A stretch of 64,000 nucleotides of DNA, taken from the NCBI RefSeq assembly GCF_027580225.2, contig NC_073361.2:27948001-28012000 (forward strand), written 5' to 3'. The position numbers and the translations under genes were made by a program. Below the pieces are notes generated by a model that searched no databases, was not told where the DNA came from, and was given only the letters and a program-made list of their open reading frames with translations. This document shows positions 20,190 to 31,559 of this stretch, in pieces; position 1 is the first letter of the stretch, and each line of letters starts with the position of its first letter. The stretch comes from Misgurnus anguillicaudatus (taxonomy: Eukaryota; Chordata; Actinopteri; Cypriniformes; Cobitidae).

Positions 20190-21990
20190 AAGATATAAAT
20201 ATGTAAACCTCAAATCTTAAAATATAAAACATCACAGATCCCTATTATGCCTTTTAATGTGTATCAGTCCAATTATTTTCCAAATTTTAAGCATGGCGAC
20301 CCTTATTTAACTCCATGTAAAGTTATGTGAACGTTTTTAAAAGTACTGCTCATATCTTCAGGGGAAAACTTTTTTAATAAGTAAAAAATATTGAGTGTTC
20401 CTTTAAGTGACAAGGGCGATTTGACTTTTGGGAAAAAATGTGTAGACTAACCTTAAATGACTTTGAATAGTAGCTAAGGGCCCTGGTGATTAACTTCTGT
20501 TGTATAGGCCCTGGTGGTCAACCTATACTGTATGTGCCAAGAGCCCAATGCTCACTTTCATAAACACCAATGGGTCATGTGCAACTGGCACTGGCCAATG
20601 ACACGTCTGTAATTTTCACCTCTTGTACACACAAACATACACATCAGTTATGCAGGCAGCTGAATATTATGTTTTCATCCAAACTCAAGCACCCACAAAC
20701 ACAATGGGCTTACGAAAATGTAAATCCACCGTATACTCACGCAGGCATGCTGTCATTGTGCCCCATTCAGACACACACAGCTTAATCCCAGTCTGGACCA
20801 AAACCCTCACGCATTTCCATTGTTAAGCTGAATTGCGCGACGCCTGCCAGGACACACTCAGTTTGGGCACCGGCACAAGAATTTGAAAGCGAAGAATGGA
20901 AATGAAATTTTTCAACATTATGTTTTATGAGCTGTTGAATAGGAAATATTGTTTTAAAAAATGATACGTACTGTAGAGCTGTGAATCGGAAAGCCACCAA
21001 GCATTTGATTTAGCGATTTTAAATGCTTAAAAACACAATGTTCTGCTTTTCATTCATAATTCTGATCACAAAACACAGAAAAGTGTTTTTTTACGCTGTG
21101 AAAAAGATCCTAGTGTCCAACAACTTATTTGCAAGTGCAAAACTAAATCACCTCTAATACGGCCATAAAGAGTACACTTGATCATTTAAACTGCACAAGC
21201 AAATTAGTATTTGTATTAAATCTGATTTGGCATGTGAGATACTCGACTAACAGCGTCTCATTTGCACGTAAATCGTGCCTTCCAAGGAAACTTAAGAGAA
21301 ACACACGAGACAGAGTGGAAACTTTACCAGAACACAACTTAGGCCTCTATTAAGTCCCCTGAGCCATGAAAGAGCAATATAATTGTCCTCGCGGTCAGTC
21401 CCGCTACCCTCTCAATTCCCAAACCGCACCGTTTTTCTCTGCAATAACAACCTTTCTTTAAAGACTGTACCAATTATCTGTGTTTGGCTTGATTACAGAG
21501 TCAAAGGCAGAATAGCAATGAAGAGCCGCTGCTGATGGTGGCGTGAAAGGATTGGACGGCGGTATCCTTGGCCAGGACAGGGGTGAGATAGAGCATCAGT
21601 AATGAATTTATTATTGGTGAGTATGAGACTCTCCCGTCTGTCATTATTCAGGCTGAGGTAGATATGAATTGGCTTTCTGCGGTAATTAATGACTCTCTGG
21701 GGCTGTTTCATAAAGGATAATACCCGTTACAGAGAAAGGCAAGACCGTTTTAAGCACTCAATCCAATGAAGAAACAGGAAACTGACTTGCTAAGAGAAGC
21801 AGTTTACCTACAAGTATGGCGTTATCATTACTCGCATCATGTGACACCTGTACCTTTTTTCCAGTTCCATTTACTAAAGGATGATGGTGATTCATTTCTG
21901 TGAGATACCAAAAAAAAAAAAACATCAAAATGACTGTAATTAGACATGCAGGAACTAAAGCCATGCAAAACATCTTTCAGAGGCAAGTCT
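20190..21990. other. Stretch without recognised repeats
   Basis: No gene or repeat recognised, apart from an A-run near 21909. Several frames of about 70 codons overlap on both strands and have no coding character. Confidence 0.35.
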
Positions 21991-22015
21991 CTCTTTTTGT
22001 GTACCACAGAAGTGA

Positions 22016-22132
22016 CATTTACATTTATGCATTAGGCAGATGCTTTTATCCAAAGCGATTTGCAATATGTGCTTTCCCTGGATCGAACCCATTACCGTTG
22101 TGATGCAAATGCAATACTTTACCTATTGAGCC
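22016..22132 (-). repeat. tRNA-derived SINE-like repeat, antisense
   Basis: It has ACATTTACATTTATGCATTAG, the core CAGATGCTTTTATCCAAAGC, then GATCGAACCCATTACC, the complement of a B box (GGTTCGATCC). The A-box end (TACCTATTGAGCC) is degenerate. Confidence 0.6.
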
Positions 22133-22249
22133 TTAGGAAGAGTAAGTCGAATGCACTCTCAAAAACAACAGATACAAAAAGGTACAAAAGTTTTTTGTAC
22201 CTAAAAGGTGAATATTGGTACATCAAAGGTGCACATTTGTACTTTAGAG

Positions 22250-22545
22250 CAGTGGTTCTCAAACTTTTTCAGCGTGCGGCCCCCCTTGTGTACATTGCAT
22301 TTCTTCGTATCCCCCCAAAGAAATTTTATGACAAATTTGTTCTAAAATGTGACATTTTAATCATACAAAACATATAAAATTATTCTAAGTAGTGCTGTTG
22401 GTTAGTAATCTTATATTGTTTTGGTTTAATTACACAGAATTCGTGATAAATTAATGTATTTTATAAAATCTCATAAAACTGGGGCCCCCCTGGCACCATC
22501 TCGCGGCCCCCCTGGGGGCCCCGGCCCCCACTTTGAGAACCACTG
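22250..22545. mobile_element. hAT (Charlie-like) MITE, 8-bp TSD
   Basis: CTTTAGAG at 22242-22249 and 22546-22553 is an exact 8-bp duplication. The TIRs are CAGTGGTTCTCAAACTTTTT and complement CAGTGGTTCTCAAAGTGGGG. This terminus is the one known from Charlie-type hAT elements in vertebrates. Length 296 bp, with C- and G-rich subterminal blocks and no transposase. Confidence 0.93.
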
Positions 22546-22904
22546 CTTTAGAGGTACATACTGGTTAGTCAAAGGTAGGGGTGCGCGGAGCAAAACCTAA
22601 CGCGGGGTTAGTTGTAACACAAACTGTTTATATTGTTGCACAAGGTTGAGCATTTTGGTTTTCCGGTATTTTTTTCACGATCTCCCGCAAATTATTGTGA
22701 ATGTCTAATGTTTTTCCAGAGAGTTATTGATGAACGAATGTTTTGGTGGCATGTACATTTTTTCATCATATGTTTTTTTCGGTTTCTAAGTTGGGTGTGT
22801 AAGATACCAAATTCAATGTTATGTCATATTAATCAGTATCTTGTTGACTAAAAATGCATCATTTTGAAATATGTCTGCAGCTCTTGAAAATATTTTGACC
22901 AAGC

Positions 22905-22939
22905 GGGGTTAATTGTAACACTGTGTTACAACTAACCCC
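22905..22939. repeat. Hairpin of GGGGTTARTTGTAACA arms
   Basis: Arms 22905-22920 and 22924-22939 pair at 15 of 16 positions around a 3-base loop. Confidence 0.8.
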
Positions 22940-23086
22940 TTAGCACTAACGATATGAAAACAGCTAACGTTAGCGTAATTCTTGCCGTTGTTTTAAATAT
23001 GCTACACACGAATGATTGCTGGCTGCCAACAAAACAAATGTGCCAGTCTTATCATAAATCGTGTCAAATTAATTTTTGTTCATATT

Positions 23087-23200
23087 TTTAATATTGATTG
23101 AATAAGGTCACGTCAAAGATTGAAATCATAATGAAATGAATTACTAAAATACAACTTTGATGCTCATTATCTCAGAATTTGATTTTTGAAACTGTAGTAT
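23087..23200 (+). repeat. Dispersed copy of the 10357/11282 repeat start
   Basis: ATATTGATTGAATAAGGTCACG, CAAAGATTGAAAT and GATGCTCATTATCTCA align with the opening of both tandem copies at 10357 and 11282. It lacks the foldback segment. Confidence 0.6.
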
Positions 23201-23719
23201 GGGTATTACAGACTGGATCACATATTTGGACATTTGTGTCCATTTATAATTGAACTATTGTTAGAAAAGGTGCTGGATGAATGAATACAGTGTGGATACC
23301 TGTCTATTATAGACAGATATATAAACAATATCTACTTCAAGTATATAGACAAAATAGTATTGAAGTATTTACCTGCAAACTTCATTTTTAGTTAGTGTTA
23401 CAACTAACCCCCTGCCTGTTACCATTAACCCCACCGATGGGGTAAGTTGTAACGTTTGCACTTCTGTCACATTTGGTGTAATTGTCCAAGGATGGTAAGT
23501 ACTAGAAACAAACTTCAAATGTTCATTTGTAGCAGAGATGTGTGTGTTGCTTGTGTAAAAATATAATTAATCTATCTCAAATATTTTTGAATGATTGAGC
23601 TAAAACCACTCTCCGCTCTTCCCTACATATCTATACCAAAAATGGTACATATTAGGACCTTTTTAAAAGGTACCGTCGTAGTGACAACTTTTGAAAAATT
23701 TTTCCTAAGAGTGTGTTTG

Positions 23720-24915
23720 GAGTGACATGGCAGTCTGTAATGACAAAATTAATTTATGTGAGCTATTTCTTTAACGTATTTTTAAAAAATTATGAATTCA
23801 TTGGTGCCAAATGCAATAATATGCAATAGCAATGTTTTACAGCACTAACCAATCACCCAAACCAAGCTGAACAGGGAAATTAGGCTTTCAAGTCCCTTGT
23901 CAAATATCAAAGGGGCAGGGTTTACAAAAAAGCTAAAGGATTTTCCTTGTTTAAGCTCTGCTCCCAGCGTGCTGTTTCACACGGACGGTTGGGAGCATTA
24001 TTTTCTACCTTCAAAGATTATCTCGCTCTGGACAAATTCTAAGGCGACGTCACAAGTGTCCTTCACAGTTCCTTCAATCCTACAATTTATTGTGATGACT
24101 TCTGTGAGTCATTTCATTGAAGATGATGTATCAATGTTGAGGGAACATTGGTGGAAAGTACGTGTCGAACAGCGTACTAGTACTACAGTAAATGAACAAT
24201 CAAATTTGACAAAATTATTGAACAAAATCACAAATAAAATTAAATATTATAGAATTGTGTGAATAATGGAAATGTGACCATGTCAGTGAAATCCAGGTTA
24301 AAGTCTCATCTAATGATGAGTTTGATTTCAATATTTGACATGATCTTACTCAGTTAATATTAAAGACATCAAGGTTATATCTTCAGTGAATGTTTTTGAC
24401 ATTTTGTCATTTACATGAATTTATGTAGAAAACTCTAAATTTGGATTTTCATCTGCAGGGTCACAAATCTGCAGAGCTTTCTGTGTATAAGATTTTATTA
24501 GCATACTCCCTTAAGAGACAGCTGCCTATGTATACAATAAAAATCTTGAATTTTTTTTTAAATGGAGCATTAATCAATAAAATCTTACTTTGTTTGTAAG
24601 AGGGAGGAACTTCAAGGGTAATGAGAAAATTAGTCATAAAAATCTCAGATATGAAGCAGCTTACGGTATGATGTTCAGTGTTTTCAACCTAATAGCATTT
24701 TAATCAAACTTTCATTTTTTCTTAATTGTGAAACAAAAGATATGTAGTGGTCGATTACTGGTCGAAAGAATTAGCCGAATTGTGCTAGCCACTATTCTAA
24801 AACAGCAAAGGAAATTCCATCATAACTTTTTTAAAGAAATAAAGAATAGTCATTGCTATATTCGTTTGTAGTACTGTAGCTCAGAGCTGATAGCTGAATG
24901 TTCAGAATTTAAATG
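23720..24915. other. Stretch with no recognised gene
   Basis: A 121-codon frame at 23897-24262 shows no recognisable domain and drifts into AT-rich sequence. The segment at 24274-24480 (TGTGACCATGTCAGTGAAATC to TGCAGGGTCACAAATC) may be a diverged MITE. Otherwise nothing is recognised. Confidence 0.3.
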
Positions 24916-24918
24916 ACC

Positions 24919-26226
24919 AATTATGACCCTGGACAACAAAACCAGTCATAAGCATACATTTTTTTAAATTGAGATTTGACGTCATCTGAAAGTTGAATAA
25001 ATACCTATTTGTTAGGATAGGACAATAATTGGCTGAGATACAAGTATTTGAAAATCTGGAATCTGACGGTGCAAAAAAGCTAAATATAAAAAAAATCGCC
25101 TTTAATGTTGTCCAAATGAAGTCCTTAGCAACCCATATTACTTATGATAAATACATTTTTATATATTTATGTACAAAATATCTTCATGCAACATGATTTT
25201 TACTTAATCCTTATGATTTTTTGCATTAAAAACAAATCAGTAATTTTGACCCATCCAATGTATTGCTGCCTATTTTACATATACCCGCGAGACTTAAAGG
25301 ATTATTCCATTTTCTTAAAAAAAAATCCAGATAATTTACTCACCACCATGTCATCCAAAATGTTGATGTCTTTCTTTGTTCAGTCGAGAAGAAATTATGT
25401 TTTTTGAGGAAAACATTGCGGGATTTTCTCATTTTAATGGACTTTAATAGACACCAACACTTAACACTTAACACAACACGTAACAGTTTCAAAGGACTAT
25501 AAACGATCCCAAACGAGGCATAAGGGTCTTATCTAGCGAAACGATTGTCATTTTTAACAAGAAAAATAAAAAATATGCTCTTTTAAACCACAACTTTTCG
25601 TCTAGGTCCGGTCCAGCGCGACCTAACGTAAATGCGTAGTGACGTAGGGAGGTCACGTGTTACATATATAAAACGCACTTTGCGGACCATTTTAAACAAT
25701 AAACTGACACAAAGACATTAATTAGTATCAGTTGATATACAACAACGTCGGAACGGTCCTCTTTACACACATTTGTAAACACTGGGGTGGAGTTTCGCTT
25801 TCGTCCTCTGTGACCTCTTGACGTCATGACGTATTGCGTGGGGTCGCGCTGGCGCATCACGACCGGATCTAGACGGGAAGTTGTGCTTTAGAAGTGTATG
25901 TTTGTTGTTTTTCGTGTCGGGAGTGGCGGTCGTTTCGCTGGATAGGACCCTTATGCCTCATTTTGGATCGTTTATAGTCCTTTAAAACTTCGCTGAAAAA
26001 AACTGTTAAGTGTTGAGTTAAGTATTAAATGTTGGGCTCTATTGAAGTCCATTAAAATGAGAAAAATCCTGCAATGTTTTCCTCAAAAAACATAATTTCT
26101 TCTCGAATGAACAAAGAAAGACATCAACATTTTGGATGACATGGTGGTGAGTAAATTATCTGGATTTTTCTTTATAGAAAATTGACTATTCCTTTAAGAC
26201 TGGTTTTGTGGTCCAGGGCCACAATT
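24919..26226. mobile_element. GACCCTGGACCACAAAACC MITE with a foldback inserted
   Basis: The left end TGACCCTGGACAACAAAACC and the complement of the right end TGGCCCTGGACCACAAAACC define the outer element. Without the insertion at 25298-26193 and one TTAA it is about 408 bp. A second interrupted copy is at 49706-50217 and a truncated third at 26341. Confidence 0.8.
25298..26193. mobile_element. Long foldback element with TTAA duplication, 896 bp
   Basis: TTAA at 25294-25297 and 26194-26197. The ends AGGATTATTCCATTTTC and complement AGGAATAGTCAATTTTC open inverted arms of roughly 350 bp. Mirror pairs include TAATTTACTCACCACCATGTC and GACATGGTGGTGAGTAAATTA, and AGGCATAAGGGTC and GACCCTTATGCC. 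The interior is G+C-richer than its surroundings. No transposase. Confidence 0.9.
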
Positions 26227-26340
26227 TATACTGATACAAATACTGATTTTGGTGGTAACTATTTTAAAAAAAAAGGCTTTTATCGCATTTTGGAACCAAA
26301 CTCTGCATACAGTATATATTTATAAATTAAATTAAATTAA

Positions 26341-26395
26341 ATTGTGACCCTGGACCACAAAACCAGTCTTAAGTCGCATAGGTATTTATTTATTA
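26341..26395 (+). repeat. Truncated copy of the GACCCTGGACCACAAAACC MITE
   Basis: ATTGTGACCCTGGACCACAA, ACCAGTCTTAAGTCGCATAGG is a clean left end of the element above, cut off after about 50 bp. An (AAATT)n run at 26323-26343 lies immediately before it. Confidence 0.75.
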
Positions 26396-26418
26396 GATGC
26401 AATATATTCAATGCCTCC

Positions 26419-26470
26419 GGTGTGCATTTACATTTAGGCATTCAACAGACGCTTTTAACCAAATTAATGG
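26419..26470 (-). repeat. SINE-core fragment
   Basis: GCATTTACATTTAGGCATTC and ACAGACGCTTTTAACCAAATT correspond to the core seen at 22016. It is only about 50 bp. Confidence 0.5.
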
Positions 26471-26479
26471 TTTTGGCGA

Positions 26480-27370
26480 AAAAAAATTATCACACAACAG
26501 CACTCACTGTAGTCCATTCCGGAATGATATTTCATCAAGGTGACACCTTTAATATTTAATAAGCATAATGATAAACGACAGTCACATCCAGCTGAAAAGA
26601 TAAAGACGCTCTTGCTCTCAGATGGGGGTAAAAATAAACTTTAAATGTGTCCTCTCTCTTTAATAATCTGTCATTGTCTCGTTCTAATCACTTCAGTGAG
26701 GCACATTTTTCTCGCAGCGTGTGGCCTGTTTTGCAGCGGCATCACAATAGAGATGTTTTTGTCCTTCGCAGAGCGTCACCTCGCTCAGGAACGGTGCGGG
26801 AACGACCGCGGCGCTTCCCCAAACACAAGGCATTTGTGGAGCCCATTACTGCTCCGTTTAATTTGATCATTTCAATGGAGAAAACAGCAGGGGCTGCAGC
26901 AGGAACTCGATGGGCCAGATGCACTGAAAACACATCAACTTTCCTTTGAAAGCGGTACCATTAAATAAAGTTATGAAACTTTCACCTCACCGATAGCAGA
27001 AGGGCTCGAAAGTTTCCAGCTCGCTGGTTTCCTGAGATGATACAAGCCATATTAGAGCTTTAATAGAAGTTTAAGAGAGGACAGAGTAACAGTGACAGCG
27101 AGTCCATTACTGTATATTTAAGTGCCATCAATTGTGGCCCGCTCAAGGGTTTAATGGATGAGTGGTTATTCTTATGTTAATGGGGACACTTTTAAAAAGT
27201 ATATGTTACCAGTCCTGATGGTACTTGAATGCAAGGCTTGTGCATTTAAAAAATGTTGGATTTATTGTATAAAGTAACCTAGCAATGCATTGTCGGTCAA
27301 AATTGCGTGACAGTGTAACCCTATAATAGTCTAATGATAGTAAGCAGACATAAAGTTGCAAAGTACACAT
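26480..27370. other. Repeat-free stretch
   Basis: No recognised repeat. A plus-strand frame of 100 codons at 26647-26949 overlaps two others in different frames and shows no known domain. Confidence 0.35.
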
Positions 27371-28592
27371 AAAATACATCATTGGGTAAAAAAGGGACAA
27401 CAACCCGCTGGGTTGTAATTTAACCAATGCTGGGTAGTTTCAACCCAAAATGCTGTTTTTTAACCCATTTCTGGGTCAAATATGAACATTTTCTGAATTT
27501 ATTTTAACCCAGCTGCTGGGCTCATCCCTTTTTGACCTTATAAGGGAAAGATCCATAGCAACACACCAAAAAATACTTGGGTTGCGTTTGTCCCTTTTGG
27601 ATCCACACTGGGTCGGAAACAACCCAGCATATTTTAGAGTGTACACAAAAATACTGGGTTATTTTTAGCCCAGCATTTTGTCAAAAAGACCCAATAATGG
27701 GTTAAAACAACCCAGCAAAGGTACAGTACAGCCCAAAGGGTTGGGTTTGTCCATTTTTGATTGAACAATAGGTCAAAAACAACCTCGATTTTTTTCGGTG
27801 TGCACACAAAAATACTGGGTTATTTTTAGCCCAGCATTGAGTGAAAAAAGGACCCATCCATTAGGTTAAATTAACCTTGAAAATTTTATATTTGACACAA
27901 CAATGGGTTTAAACAACCCAGGACAGGTACAGTACAGACCGAAGGGTTGGGTTTGTCCCTTTTTGATTGAACAATAGGTCGAAAACAACCTAGCATTTTT
28001 TTCAGTGTACACACAAGAAATAATGGGTGATTTTTGCCCAGCATTGAGTCAAAAGGGACCCATCCATTAGATTAAATTAACCCTGAAAATGTTTATATTT
28101 TGACCCAACAATGGGTTAAACCAACCCAGTATTGGTACAGTTTTTGATTTAACAATGGGTCAAAAAACAACCCACTATTTTTTCAGTGTATAAAATACTG
28201 GGTAATTTTTAGCCCAGCATTTTGTCAAAAAGGGACCCATCCATTAGGTTAATTTAACCCTGAAAATTTTTATATTTGACACAACAATGGGTTTAAACCA
28301 CCCAGCATAGGTACAGTACAGACCGAATGGTTGGGTTTGTCCCTTTATGATCCAACACTGGGTCAAAAACAACCTAGCATAGAGTGTACACAAAAAATAC
28401 TGGGTTATTTTTAGCCCAGCATTGGATCAAAAAAGGACCCATCCCTTAGGTTAAATTAACCCTGAAAATGTTTATATTTGACCCAACGATAAAACAACCC
28501 AGCATATGTACAGTACAGCCCAAAGGGTTGGGTTTGTCCCTTTTGGATCCAGCACTGGGCTGGAAACAACCCAGCATTTTTTTAGAGTGTAC

Positions 28593-29647
28593 TAGGGCTG
28601 GGCGGTATGACGGTATATTCCGTTACCGCGGAATAAAATGTCAGACGTAACAGATTTTTCTATTCCCCGGAATGCAAATAAGTGGGCGTGGTTAACTCTG
28701 CCCTCCAGCATGTTAGACTGAGTGTGATGGAGAAACACGTAAAATAGTTCACTTATAAAAAATGAACGAGTTATTTGTGTAATTTTTATAATAAGTGGCA
28801 GTGAATCCACCGCGGGTCACGCAGCGAGACTCTTGTCTTGCTCACTCTCGCGCTCTCTCTCTCGCGCGCTCTCTCTCCTCATGCAGCAGCCGACCGGTCT
28901 CTCGCGTGCAGAGGTCTCTCTAGGCAAGCTCAAGGAGCTGTGACACCAAATAAAGAGTTCTTCTCGCACATAGACTAATGCTAATTGTAAAGTTTTCTGA
29001 ACGTTAAGCAAGCTAAGACAAAACTCGCGTTTATATCAGTGACACGTGCGCTGCTGGAGCGATGTAGTTTGACGCGCCATTTGCTTATACAAACATATTT
29101 GATCGGAAAGACGAAAAAGAGATGCAAATGTTAAGGTCTAATAGAATGTAAAGAGCGTCAAGACCTTAAAACAAACTTTATGATCATCACATCATAGCAC
29201 CTGTCACATTTATAATATCTAGAGCTTCTTCTCTCATATACAGGTATTTATCCTGTTTGTAGGTTTTGCATATATTTATACCTGTTCATTTTACATATTG
29301 CATATGTTTAATGTAATGTATGCATAAATACAAAATACAATGAAGCCATACTATAGCTTCAATAGTCTATAAAATTAATAACTCAAAACAAGATTCTGTC
29401 TATCAAGACTTTATCTGTTGTTATCTTCTGGGCATTTTCACTTTAACATTATTAACTTTAAATTACTCATATTTTAAAACTGTGGTAAGCATTTAGTTAA
29501 AAGCTATAGTGAGTGGTGTATTTCTGTAAATTTTATCATCAAAAAACAATATAAACTGAAAAACATGTATACCGTGAAATATTCCGTTCCGTGAAATAAA
29601 ATGACTCATTCCGTGAAATAGATTTTTGGTCATTCCGCCCACCCCTA
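28593..29647. mobile_element. hAT-type element, TAGGGSTGGGCGG ends, 8-bp TSD
   Basis: GAGTGTAC at 28585-28592 and 29648-29655 is an exact duplication of a motif normally present once per minisatellite unit. The TIRs TAGGGCTGGGCGGTATGAC and complement TAGGGGTGGGCGGAATGAC match at 17 of 19. Length 1055 bp. A CT/CG-rich run lies at 28838-28880. No transposase frame is recognisable; it is non-autonomous or heavily deleted. Confidence 0.93.
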
Positions 29648-29870
29648 GAGTGTACACACCAAAAAATACTGGGTCATTTTTAGCCCAGCATTGAGTCAAA
29701 AAGGGACCCATCCATTAGGTTAAATTAACCCTGAAAAGGTTTATATTTGACACAACAATGGGTTAAAACAACCCAGCATAGGTACAGAACAGACCGAAGG
29801 GTTGGGTTTGTCCCTTTTTGATCCAACACTGGGTCGAATACAACCTAGCATAGAGTGTAAACGAAAAATA

Positions 29871-30699
29871 CTGGGTTATTTTAAGCCCAGCATTGGATCT
29901 AAAAAGGACCCATCCCTTAGGTTAAATTAACCCTGTAAATAATTGTATTTGACACAACAATGGGTTAAAACAGCCCAGCATAGGTACAGAACAGACCGAA
30001 GGGTTGGGTTTGTCCCTTTTTGATTCAACACTGGGTCGAATACAACCTAGCATAGAGTGTAAACGAAAAATACTGGGTTATTTTAAGCCCAGCATTGGAT
30101 CAAAAAAGGACCCATCCCTTAGGTTAAATTAACCCTGTAAATGTTTGTATTTGACCCAATGATGGGTTAAAACAACCCGGCATAGGTACAGTACAGCCCA
30201 AAGGGTTGGGTTTGTCCCTTTCGGATCCAGTACTGGGCTGGAAACAACCCAGCATTTTTTTAGAGTGTACACACCAAAAAATACTGGATCGTTTTTAGCC
30301 CAGCATTGAGTCAAAAAGGGACCCATCCATTAGGTTAAATTAACCCTGAAAATGTTTATATTTGACACAACAATGGGTTAAAACAGCCCAGCATAGGTAC
30401 AGGACAGACCGAAGGGTTGGGTTTGTCCCTTTTTGATTCAACACTGGGTCGAATACAACCTAGCATAGAGTGTAAACGAAAAATACTGGGTTATTTTAAG
30501 CCCAGCATTGGATCAAAAAAGGACCCATCCCTTAGGTTAAATTAACCTTGTAAATGTTTGTATTTGACCCAACGATGGGTTAAAACAACCCGGCATAGGT
30601 ACAGTACAGCCCAAAGGGTTGGGTTTGTCCCTTTTGGATCCAGCACTGGGCTGGAAACAACCCAGCATTTTTTTAGAGTGTACACACCAAAAAATACTG
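29871..30699 (+). repeat. Higher-order dimer within the minisatellite
   Basis: Spacings of 203, 211, 203 and 211 bp between successive markers give two dimers of about 414 bp. Minus-strand frames at 30129-30326 and 30542-30739 are offset by 413 bp and differ at one residue, showing the dimer was copied recently. Confidence 0.75.
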
Positions 30700-31340
30700 G
30701 ATCGTTTTTAGCCCAGCATTGAGTCAAAAAGGGACCCATCCATTAGCTTAAATTAACCCTGAAAATGTTTGTATTTGACCCAATGATGGGTTAAAACAAC
30801 CCAGCAAAGGTACAGTACAGACCAAAGGGTTGGGTTTGTCCGTTTTTGATCCAACACTGGGTCGAAAACAACCCAGCATATTTTAGAATGTACACAAAAA
30901 GAATGGGTTATTTTTAGCCCAGCATTGGGTGAAAAAAGGACCCATCCATTAGGTTAAATTAAACCTGAAAATGTTTATATTTGACCCAACAATGGGTTAA
31001 AACAACACAGCATAGGTACAGTACAGACCAAAGGGTGGGGTTTGTCCCTTTTGGATCCACACTGGGTTGGAAACAACCCAGCATTTTTTTAGAGTGTACA
31101 CACAAAAAAATACTGAGTTATTTTTAGCCCAGCATTGGGTCAAAACAGGACCAATGCATTAGGTTAAATTAACCCTGAAAATGTTTATATTTGACCCAAC
31201 AATGGGTTAAAACACCCCAGCAAAGGTACAGTACAGCCCAAAGGGTTTGATCCAACACTGGGTCGAAAATAACCCAGCATTTTTTGAGGGTAGATTGTCT
31301 GAAGTAAACAATAGTTCAAATCAATTTAGTCCAGAGACCT

Positions 31341-31542
31341 CACTGTCAGAAATAAAGGTACAAAAGCTGTCACTGGGATGGTACCCTTTAAAAGGATCCT
31401 AAATGTCCTTTTGATACAGTATGTACCAATAGGGATTCTTTGAAGTACCAGTTTATATATTTAAGGAACTAATATGTACCCCTTAGAAAGAAATGTGTAC
31501 TTTTTAAAAGAGACAGCTTTTGCACCTTTATTTCAGAGAGTG
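31341..31542. mobile_element. GGTAC-rich TIR element, 202 bp
   Basis: The left CACTGTCAGAAATAAAGGTA and the complement of the right CACTCTCTGAAATAAAGGTG continue into CAAAAGCTGTC on both sides. The interior is rich in GTACC and GGTAC blocks. It is the intact relative of the split element at 22155-23715. Confidence 0.75.
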
Positions 31543-31559
31543 CACTGTGTGAACATTAT

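Larger units (their letters stand above)
22576..23625. mobile_element. TAGGG-ended insertion with GGGGTTAGTTGTAACA motifs
   Basis: The left TAGGGGTGCGCGGAGCAAAAC and the complement of the right TAGGGAAGAGCGGAGAGTGG give a weak TIR. The body holds repeated forms of GGGGTTAGTTGTAACA on both strands (22603, 22905, 22924, 23398 and 23440 regions). No target duplication found. It also contains a copy of the 10357-type repeat at 23087-23200. Confidence 0.45.
22155..23715. mobile_element. GGTAC-rich TIR element split by two insertions
   Basis: The left part (AAAAAGGTACAAAAG, TTGTACCTAAAAGG, GGTACATCAAAGG) and the right part (AATGGTACATATTAGGACC, AAAAGGTACCG) resemble the intact relative at 31341-31542. 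Between them lie a hAT element (22250-22545) and a larger insertion (22576-23625). The outer boundaries are approximate. Confidence 0.55.
27376..31290 (+). repeat. Minisatellite, about 160-211-bp units, AACCCAGCA motif
   Basis: Each unit holds CTGGGTTATTTTTAGCCCAGC, AGGTTAAATTAACCCTGAAAA, CAACCCAGCATAGGTACAG, GGGTTGGGTTTGTCCC and a link ending AGAGTGTACAC. Unit markers fall near 27654, 27814, 28026, 28197, 28399, 29669, 29871, 30074, 30285, 30488, 30699, 30905 and 31111. Spacing is mostly 202-211 bp but shorter at the left. A hAT element (28593-29647) interrupts one unit. Confidence 0.92.

Noticed and set aside
22016..22132. Possible tRNA gene on the minus strand
   Set aside because: Only a B-box-like segment is good; the A box and cloverleaf are degenerate and the CAGATGCTTTTATCC core marks it as a SINE-type repeat.
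23897..24262. 121-codon frame outside obvious repeats
   Set aside because: No recognisable domain, drifting into AT-rich codons at its end, and no splice or promoter context; length is compatible with chance in 64 kb.
30129..30739. Two nearly identical 65-codon minus-strand frames
   Set aside because: They are the same portion of two minisatellite dimers, not a gene family.
27376..31290. CRISPR-like regularly spaced repeats
   Set aside because: Whole units are similar, with no unique spacers, and the sequence context is a vertebrate minisatellite.
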